Source: Phytophthora sp. 'mugwort' (lineage: Eukaryota; Oomycota; Peronosporomycetes; Peronosporales; Peronosporaceae). From it: a DNA stretch of 64,000 nucleotides. The notes under the pieces were generated by a model. It ran no database searches, was not told the origin of the DNA, and saw only the letters and a program-made list of their open reading frames with translations. How positions within the stretch are numbered: the first letter of the stretch is position 1; each line of letters opens with the position of its first letter. Of the stretch, positions 53,129 to 61,076 are shown piece by piece. Both the position numbers and the translations under genes were made by a program. The stretch is from the NCBI GenBank assembly GCA_033558025.1, contig JAUCEF010000018.1, positions 1,860,001 to 1,924,000 of the forward strand, read 5' to 3'.

Positions 53129-53631
53129 TGGCACTGGCAAGGAAGAGAATCGTGATGCTTTGGCTGTCAACGCCAGACCTTGAGAAAGCAAAAGACAACA
53201 CGGTGCAAATGGCCGCAGCTGCGCGTATCACTGCGATTCTGAGGCTGCTTGGTGGCGAGGTGGACCTTTCTTGAAACGGAGGCGTACTGTAGTAAGCAGA
53301 ATTAATTTATGATTCACGTGGTTACATACTGGGATTCTTGCTAAATCCCAAGTGGACGATCTCTTATGGAGTATCATGCGAAGCAGCACTCAGCATGTTG
53401 CTTGCTAAATGCGACTTGCGAACTACATCGTCGGCGAGCATACGTGTTAAAAGGCAGGGGCAAGGCTGACGCGCACAGGGAAAACGTAAAGAAACGCAAC
53501 GCTAGCACGAGCAAGCCATGTGATTAAAAATGTAGCAGGACAGAAATCGACTGTCGCAGCAACGAGTAAGCAAGATCGGATCGAGCTCGACAATCTTAGA
53601 GCGCAATACAGTAGAATTCGTCTCCAATGTC
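53129..53631. promoter_or_regulatory. Central spacer of the palindrome
   Basis: 503 bp not repeated in the arms. The half next to LDH-E resembles the LDH-D promoter; the half next to LDH-F does not. It must supply both promoters of the divergent pair. Confidence 0.6.
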
Positions 53632-55160
53632 AGTCATTCTTCGTTTTGTCAAGAACACCACAGCATCCCCCTCCCCCCCCTACACGCACCATGCAGATCG
53701 CCTACTTCTCGTCACACAGCTACGACATCGAGTCGATGGAGCGCATCGCTAAGGAGCAGGGCGTCACCCCCGCTCACGAGCTCAAGTTCTTCACCCCGCG
53801 TCTGGATGCCAACTCAGCCAAGCTGGCTGAGGGCTGTGAGGGCGTGTGTATCTTCGTGAACGACGTCGCTGACGAGGCCGCTCTGCGTGTGCTGGCTGCT
53901 GGCGGTACTAAGGCCATGTTCTTGCGTTGCGCTGGTTTCGACATGATCGACCTGAAGGTCGCCAAGGAGCTCGGCATGGCCGTGACCCGTGTGCCTGCGT
54001 ACTCTCCGTACGCCGTAGCTGAGCACGCCGCGTCGCTGATGATGACGCTGAACCGCAAGATTCACCGCTCGTACAACCGTACGCGCGAGCAGAACTTCCG
54101 TCTGTCGGGTCTTCTGGGTTTTGACGTGCACGGCAAGACCATCGGTGTTGTCGGCACGGGTAAGATCGGTGCCCTGTTCGCTCGCATTGCCGCCGGCTTC
54201 GGCGCCAAGGTGTTGGGCTACGATGTCGTGCAGAACCCTGAGGCTCTGAGCTACGGCGTGGAGTACGTGTCGCTGGACGAGATGTGGAAGCGCGCGGACA
54301 TCATTTCGCTCCACTGCCCTCTGTTCCCATCGACCAAGCACACGATTAACGCTGAGAGCATCTCGAAGATGAAGGAGGGCGTAGTGATCATCAACACGAG
54401 CCGTGGCGGTCTGATCGACACGAAGGCCCTTGTGGACGGCCTGAAGAGCGGCAAGATCGGCTCTGTCGGCCTTGACGTGTTCGAGGGTGAGGGCGAGTAC
54501 TTCTACTCGGACCGCTCGGGCGCCATCATTCAGGACGAGACCCTGGCCCGCCTGTTCACGTTCCCGAACGTGCTGATCACGGGCCACCAGGCTTTCTTCA
54601 CGAAGGAGGCTCTGGACAACATTGCCCTGACGACGTTCGCCAACGTGAAGGCGTACGTGGCCAAGGAGACTCTGGTGAACGAAGTCAAGTAAAGCCCGAC
54701 TTCCGTTACAACAGCCAGATACCCGTCGAAGTATCATAAAAATGAACATTGCCGTTTTTTTTCCTAGTGGACGAATGTATGCGCTGCTGCTCTAATTTAG
54801 TGCGACCAACAGCCTGTCAATGCATCTTGTCGGTTGGTAGTAGTTTGTTCGCGGGGCTATTGTGTCTGCAGTGACGTAGACAACTTGGTGAATTGGTGAT
54901 AGAGTGAGCGAGAAATTCGTCGCAGCTTGCAGATTTTGCTGGCTGGATTGGAAGTGATAAATCCATGGCGCAATGATACTGGCGCTAATTAGAGTGTGGT
55001 GCAATGGGTTTGGCAATACTGTTGGTCATTTGGCGGTGACGCGTTGAAATGGAGCGTCTCATGGGGACAGTCCTGTTGTCTTCTTAGAAGTTCTTACGCC
55101 CGACGTTTTAACTGCGAGGGATGCATCACTCGATAAAGCGCGAGTGCTGTGCGCGGAGCG
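53632..55160. repeat. Right arm of the 3.5-kb palindrome (contains LDH-F)
   Basis: Inverted copy of 51602-53128; begins just before the TCATTCTTCGTTTT initiator and ends near GCGCGAGTGCTGTGCGCGGAGC. Confidence 0.9.
53691..54692 (+). CDS. D-lactate dehydrogenase, copy F
   Basis: 333 residues, intronless, protein identical to D and E. The frame stays open upstream to 53520, but ATG 53691 aligns with the other copies and lies 45 bp after the initiator. Only about 60 bp of upstream DNA are shared with copy E. Regulation may therefore differ from D and E although the enzyme is the same. The silent change GCTGAG for GCCGAG near 53829 is shared with E and not D. Confidence 0.92.
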   Translation: MQIAYFSSHSYDIESMERIAKEQGVTPAHELKFFTPRLDANSAKLAEGCEGVCIFVNDVADEAALRVLAAGGTKAMFLRCAGFDMIDLKVAKELGMAVTRVPAYSPYAVAEHAASLMMTLNRKIHRSYNRTREQNFRLSGLLGFDVHGKTIGVVGTGKIGALFARIAAGFGAKVLGYDVVQNPEALSYGVEYVSLDEMWKRADIISLHCPLFPSTKHTINAESISKMKEGVVIINTSRGGLIDTKALVDGLKSGKIGSVGLDVFEGEGEYFYSDRSGAIIQDETLARLFTFPNVLITGHQAFFTKEALDNIALTTFANVKAYVAKETLVNEVK

Positions 55161-55884
55161 GTGGTTATTGAAACACTGAAAATTGGCACGGTGCTGTGCC
55201 TGGATACCGCCGAACTGTCGGCTACACGAAGGTTGAATTAAGGAGATCACCTGGTCATCCTCGGTCATCGTCACTGCCTTGTAGCCGTTGTAAGCAGCCA
55301 GTAGCTGCCACCGAGGGGCGCGCTGCGGAAGACTATCGCCGTCGACGCCAACGCCTTGAAGACGGTGGATCTTGACCAGTCGTATGCTATTTTCCTTCGC
55401 TTTGAAGCTCGAAGTAACGAAAGATCCGCCCTCATCCGACAGTACCGCGATGGCGATCGACAAGACCGAGACAAAAACATCGTCGACACTAGCAGGGCAA
55501 AATACCAGTGAATCAAGACCCCGATATCCACTTGCCGCAGCAAGATTGCTCGCCCGTGGTGGAATCCTCATCCACCGGCCGCATATGCAACGGTGACACT
55601 TTCGCAAAAGTCTTCGTCCAAAATGCGGGAGGCTCGTTTGCACTATGAAATCCACGTTGAAGTAAGAGTATTTTGCCACACACGGTGCGTCAAAGTGGGC
55701 CGTTTCATGATCGAGTCAGCCGCTGCTTAGCCAAATCGCAAAAACACGCGAGCATGGCCCCAAGAGCCGCAGATCCGCTTCCACAGGCGGCGCCGACCTT
55801 GGATACGCTGCGGCTTCAGTCTCTCATTCCCGCTTTTGCCACCACCCGAGCAAGCCGCGTCCCATTTCGTTCAAGCCTCGCACC
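55161..55884. promoter_or_regulatory. Upstream region of LDH-G with initiator-like site
   Basis: An open minus frame (55059-55679) has no recognisable domain and is half made of the palindrome arm. CTCATTCCCGCTTTT at 55823-55837 resembles an oomycete initiator, 48 bp before the LDH-G ATG. Confidence 0.4.
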
Positions 55885-56886
55885 ATGAAGATCGCGTTCT
55901 TTTCCACGCACAGCTACGACGTCGAGTCGATGGAGCGCATTGCCAAGGAGGACGGCGTGACTCCCAAGCACGAGATCACCTTCTTCGTGCCTCGACTGGA
56001 CCACTCGTCCGCCAAGCTTGCCGAAGGCTGCGAAGGTGTCTGCATCTTCGTCAATGACGTCGCTGACGAGGCCTCCCTGCGAGCCCTGCACGCTGGCGGC
56101 ACCCGCGCCGTGTTCCTGCGCTGCGCCGGTTTTGACATGATTGACCTCAAGGTCGCCAAGGAGCTCGGCATGGCCGTCACCCGCGTGCCGGCCTATTCGC
56201 CGTACGCTGTGGCCGAACATGCGGCTGCCCTGATGATGACACTGAACCGCAAGATTCACCGCTCGTACAACCGCACGCGCGAGCAGAACTTCCGCCTCGC
56301 CGGTCTGCTGGGCTTTGATGTCAACGGCAAGACGATTGGTGTCGTGGGTACGGGTAAGATCGGTGCCCTGTTCGCTCGCATTGCCGCCGGCTTTGGTGCC
56401 AAGGTCCTCGCCTACGATGTGGTACAGAACCCTGAGGCTCTGAGCTATGGCGTCGAGTACGTCAGCCAGGACGATATCTGGACTCGGGCGGACATCATCT
56501 CGCTGCATGCTCCTCTCTTCCCTTCCACCAAGCACATGGTTAATACTGAGAGCATCGCCAAGATGAAGGAGGGCGTGACTATCATCAACACCAGTCGTGG
56601 TGGTCTGATCGACACCAAGGCGCTTGTAGAGGGACTTAAGAGCGGCAAGATCCGCGGAGTCGGTCTTGATGTGTTCGAGGGTGAGGGCGAGTACTTCTAC
56701 TCGGACTGTTCGGGTGGTATCATCGCTGATGAGACTCTCGCTCGTCTGTTCACGTTCCCCAACGTCATCATCACGGGTCACCAGGCTTTCTTCACTAAGG
56801 AGGCCCTGGACAACATTGGCCACACCACCATGACCAACATTAAGGCTTATGCTGCCAAGGAGCCTCTGGCGAACGAAGTCAAGTAA
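55885..56886 (+). CDS. D-lactate dehydrogenase, copy G
   Basis: 333 residues, intronless. Starts MKIAFFSTHSYDVESMERIA, closer to copy A than to D-F (also AGLLGFD and VEYVSQDDIW). Catalytic motifs are intact: GTGKIG, NTSRGGLID, VFEGEGE and ITGHQAFF. Distinct points are KHEITFFVPRLDHSSAKL near residue 30 and YSDCSGG in place of YSDRSGA near 275. Last member of the array. Confidence 0.92.
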   Translation: MKIAFFSTHSYDVESMERIAKEDGVTPKHEITFFVPRLDHSSAKLAEGCEGVCIFVNDVADEASLRALHAGGTRAVFLRCAGFDMIDLKVAKELGMAVTRVPAYSPYAVAEHAAALMMTLNRKIHRSYNRTREQNFRLAGLLGFDVNGKTIGVVGTGKIGALFARIAAGFGAKVLAYDVVQNPEALSYGVEYVSQDDIWTRADIISLHAPLFPSTKHMVNTESIAKMKEGVTIINTSRGGLIDTKALVEGLKSGKIRGVGLDVFEGEGEYFYSDCSGGIIADETLARLFTFPNVIITGHQAFFTKEALDNIGHTTMTNIKAYAAKEPLANEVK

Positions 56887-57022
56887 AGTCCGCCGTCGCG
56901 ACGAAGTCGACTGTGAGCACAAGGCTCAAAACTGGGAGCCTCGTGCTCTCCATCGTGTTCATGTGAAGGCTACCTGCATATATTAACACCAAGGCTAATA
57001 AAATGCGATCAACTGAGTTCTC

Positions 57023-58501
57023 TCATTGAATATTGAGCATGGCTTCAGCCAGTGCGTCTCCTAGCGCCACGATCTTTGCTACTGGAACCGGCCCAATGCA
57101 TAACGACACGAACTGGACGGGACCACGCACGTGCTGCAGGAACGTCAAGGTCTAAGGACAATAGTGTGAGCACGCCACAAGAAATGCAAGCTGTGGTTTT
57201 ACATACCTCGTCTTCAAGTTTGTAGTCGGAAGGCAGTGGCTTGGCGGAGCAGGTACTAGTGGTTGTATGCTGCCGATGAGCGGCAAACCGACAGAGTTCT
57301 CGCCACCAAAAATTCCTTGATATCTGGCTGATGTCCATAGGGAGCTTTAGACTAGCCATTTCGGTCTTTAGCACGGTCTCCCACGAAGGATTGAGGTATG
57401 CCAGTGTTCTGCAAGACGGTGAAGGCGTGTGTCCGAGGCGAGAAGCATACGAGCTGCAGTTGAACATGTTATTGGTAAGTGTACAACATATATGTTAATA
57501 GATAGGCAGCTACGTACCAAATCAAGGTATTGGGCAGACCATTTAGTAGACCACCACCCTCCCTAACGCGTGCTTTCGATCGACACAACAGCAACTTGTC
57601 CGCCTTAAAGAAGTCAAACAACACGCAAATAGTGTTAATTTCCTCCTTAGCTCTCAAACAGCAACACCAAACGAACCATCTCCATCATCGCTTTGTCATC
57701 TTCCGCCGCTCTACTACCAAAGAAGCCGATAAACGTGACCAACGGACCCTTTGAGCTGTTACGAATGACCACCTTGACGTCTGTTTGAGTCCGTGCGAGG
57801 TGAACCCGACCGATGTAGTGTGTATAGTTAGACTCCCTCCTTCCGACGCACTCGCCCAGCACAGTCAAAAGCAACAACTCTTTCGCATCAACCAACTTGG
57901 GTCCAGTTGGCTGGAAGAACTCACCCACGAGCTCCCCGTTCTCGAGCCACGCGCCTTGCAACAAGCTGCCGCTCTTGCCAACATCGATGCCGTCCAGCAG
58001 TCGATACGCCACCACGTCACGCACAGGCCGACCGAAAACGAAGCGCGGGTCTATCTGAAACGATGTGACAATAGTGTCCACCACTTCCACTTGCTTGGCG
58101 ATGACTGCACGGAGCTTGGATGCGTTCCAGTCGCGCAAATTGCGCCGTCCGACCAGCAACAGCAAAGCACCAAACACTGTGTGCAACATGCGCCGAGCCA
58201 TTTCTACACTTGACGGGCAGCCGTCGCATGGCTTGTCGAATGCAAACACCAAGAGCAAATCGATTGGCGTCATCTTGTAGACCACCGAGCGGTGTCTGGT
58301 TTCCAGCGCCAGCAGTTGCAGGTCGATGGACGCAACCGTTTCGCGTCTTGCAGCATGGTACAGCGCGCTCGCAACGCCCACCGCGGCGCTGGGTGGTGTG
58401 CAAACGTCGCCGTACGAGCGGACTAACAACGGGACGCCGTCGTCACCCACGAGCAGCAGCAGCGCGTTCGGCAGCGGCGTCTCTTCCGGGTCCACCTGCA
58501 T
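57023..58501 (-). CDS. FUZ: Fuzzy planar cell polarity protein homologue
   Basis: The 5' part is open from ATG 58501 to a TAA near 57647 (284 residues) and has FUZ features. A longin-like start (LLLLVGDDGVPLLVRSYGDV) is followed by RMLHTVFGALLLLVGRRNLR, the counterpart of LLQMVFGAMVLLVGLEELTN in animal FUZ, and by SLLQGAWLENGEL. Further coding follows downstream: INTICVLFDFFKADKLLL, then an exon with YLNPSWETVLKTEMASLKLP ending at 57207, and a last exon 57151-57023 with TLTFLQHVRGPVQFVSLCIG and a stop. I could not find a clean join across 57640-57660; a missed intron, a 1-base error or a real frameshift is possible. FUZ acts with the CPLANE complex at basal bodies in intraflagellar transport. 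Confidence 0.65.
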
Positions 58502-58636
58502 CGGTTCAAGATATGGCTACACTTACGTGTCACTGAAATGATGATGTTGTGGTCCACACCACCGTCGGCGCGTTGAATGGGCACAATTGACTTGCACTGT
58601 CAGAAGAAGCGAAAGCACAGTAAGGAAGTGACGACC

Positions 58637-59448
58637 ATGAGCTCACAGCGCGGCAACGTGAAGAAGCGCGCTCCCAAGCACCAGAACACATTCGCGTTCA
58701 AGCACAATCCCAAATCCAGGAAGACGGAGCGCATCCTATCCTTGCCCATCCACGGGCTTTGCGAAAAGTGCCGCAAGCAGATCGAGTGGCGCAAGAAGTA
58801 CCGCAAATACAAGCCACTCACGCAGCCAGGCTCCTGGTACGATGCGCTGCAGTGCACTTCCATGCTCTTCACAACGCTGCATTATACACTTTAGCAGGAT
58901 AGAAGAGACTGACCGACTAACTGTTAATTGCTGGATGGCTAAATGTATCTGCAGCATCTACTGCCACCAGAAGACGGTGACGTCCGCATATCATTCCTCA
59001 TGTGACCCGTGTGCCAAGGTAAAGACGATGCTGAAGCTGAACCCAGTTAATGGAGGGGCAAAGGTGCTGACTTTTGTTATGGTGGACATTGCAGGAGCGA
59101 GACGTGTGCGCCAAGTGCTGCTTGACCAAGGAGATCGTGGCGAGGTGCGTCTTGTGATACAGTAGCTGCTGTGAATATTGCTGCAACCTGTTAACCTGTT
59201 GTATATGGTATTATGCTGCTGCTTTTTATATGCTGCTGTGCAGCGAGCAAGAGCTGCTGGCAGAGCACGAGAAGAAGGAGCGCGAGTTTGAGAATTCGCT
59301 GGAAGGTATGCGCGAGCGCGACCGTCGCGCATATCTGCGCAAGCTGGATAAGGAGAAAGATTCTATTACCAGCGGAGAAGGCGCCGTCGGCGCCGAAGGC
59401 ACCGGCAACGAGTCGTACGACGAAGACGACGACGAAGACATGCAGTGA
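58637..59448 (+). CDS. C9orf85-like (DUF2039) zinc-binding protein
   Basis: Four exons (58637-58836, 58955-59018, 59095-59144, 59244-59448) join in frame to 172 residues. It starts MSSQRGNVKKRAPKHQNTFA, nearly the start of human C9orf85, followed by GLCEKCRKQIEWRKKYRKYK, then CHQKTV with an HSSCDPCAK block and DVCAKCCLTKEIV. The four CxxC pairs suggest two zinc sites. The last exon is a charged coiled coil ending in an acidic tail (SYDEDDDEDMQ). The family is widely conserved but of unknown function. ATG 58637 is chosen over the in-frame upstream one because the family starts at MSSQ. Confidence 0.85.
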
Positions 59449-59537
59449 TGCCATGCGGACGTTTTGTTTTGACCAATCAAAAGACAGAGTACATGCCATT
59501 TTGTTTTTTGTTTATTCCTACAATTTGTTCGAGGCCG

Positions 59538-61031
59538 ATGGTGTCGCAGTCGACACAGGAGGCATGGGAAAAGTGGTGGCACACGACCAAGAGCGGCAGC
59601 ATCAGCACGTACGTGTCCATCGTGCTCTTCTTCCTCTCCACCGTACTCGCCAACCCCATCGCTCGCTGCCTCTTCTGGATCGCACGCAAAGCATGCCCCC
59701 AAAAATGGATGTATGTCGCCAGAATTCCATAAAATCAGCCTGCCATATACCATTATTAACGGTTTTGAGGATATTGCAGATGGCCGGATGAAGCTCGGCA
59801 GATGATGATGTGGCAGACAGCGCTCGTGTGTCGCGTCGGGCTGCTATGGATCGCCATCCTCGTCTCGCGACTGTCGCTGCTCCTGTACGAGTGGCCGGCG
59901 TGGATCTTCGGGGTCTGCTTCATCATCTGGATGGACGCGGGCGGCAATGTGCTGCGGGAGGTCATTGTACGCAAAGGTGTAGTGGGCTATAAGAAGGACG
60001 AGAAGGCCGGCCGCATGACGCTGCTGTACGAGGGCAGCACACTGGCCAAGATGCTGTTGCTCGTACTGATCGTCTACACGTATTACGTTGCGCCTCGGAT
60101 CGAAGACTCGAACGAGATGAGACTGTTGTTCTCAGTTGGTTTTTTCGTGTCCATTGCGTTGGCTGCGCTGCCATTGGTACGGATGGTGCCGAGCTGCTTG
60201 TTTCTTGTTGATGGTGGTCTGATAGTGCCAGTGTGTTGTATTTCTGTGCTGTAGCTACGCAATGTCATGGGAGCGCACTATATGTTCTTGGCGAACATGC
60301 TGCATCTAGACTCCCGGATCTACCTGCACGGTTCAAGGAAGGGAACTATCTGCGATGCGCCGCTGGGTTTCATTGTGCTGGATACTCCGGACAACACCAA
60401 GACGTTTATTCCCGCGGGTGGCACAGTTAGCAACACGACGGAGGTGTTCCACGAGTTCTTGTGGCCGCTTCGACTGGATGTCCGACTGCCAGCAAATATA
60501 CCGGCGAAGCGCGTGCGTGAGTTTGTACAAAACATGGACCAGTTGCTCTTTTGGGACCCTGTGGTTGTAATTGCACCTGATGGAACTGCTACTTTAGACG
60601 TGGAGGGAACTTCCTCGTTCATGGATGCGTCGACGCCGCGTCAAAGCGTCAGCGGTCGCGGATTCGCGAATATCGGGGCAGCTGAAATGGCATCGAAACT
60701 GTTGTTTGATGAAAACCGGCAGGAGGAGGACAGGATCATTCAGCGTGCACGAGGCAGCGAGGGCTATGTGGCGTTGAAGCCTAACATACGATGGGTGATC
60801 CAGTTCCGGACATTCGTTCAAGCTACGCAGAAATCTCACTTCCGCCAAACGCGAGCTGCGGTGAGTCCATACATGTCGTGAGCTGCACCAACACCCGTGA
60901 ACTGATCGTTTGACATTTGTTTTTTCTAACTTCAGTACATTGAGGCCATCACGAGGCTGATGGAGAAACAGGAAACCACCTTTGGATTGCAAGCTGCCGT
61001 CACTGAACCTCAATCTGTCGATACGGATTGA
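59538..61031 (+). CDS. Multipass membrane protein, unknown family
   Basis: Four exons (59538-59710, 59780-60176, 60255-60860, 60936-61031) join in frame to 423 residues. Four or more membrane segments lie in the first half (ISTYVSIVLFFLSTVLANPI, VGLLWIAILVSRLSLLLYEW, MLLLVLIVYTYYVAP, LFSVGFFVSIALAALPLL). A soluble half follows with a beta-rich stretch (GTICDAPLGFIVLDTPDNTK, then FIPAGGTVSNTTEVF) and a helical end. The order of membrane bundle then small beta domain recalls MscS-type channels, but I see no MscS signature, so this stays a guess. The first exon begins 89 bp after the C9orf85-like stop. Confidence 0.75.
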
Positions 61032-61076
61032 GTAAAAACTGGAGGACGAGCTCACTTTAACCAGCGACGGCACTCA

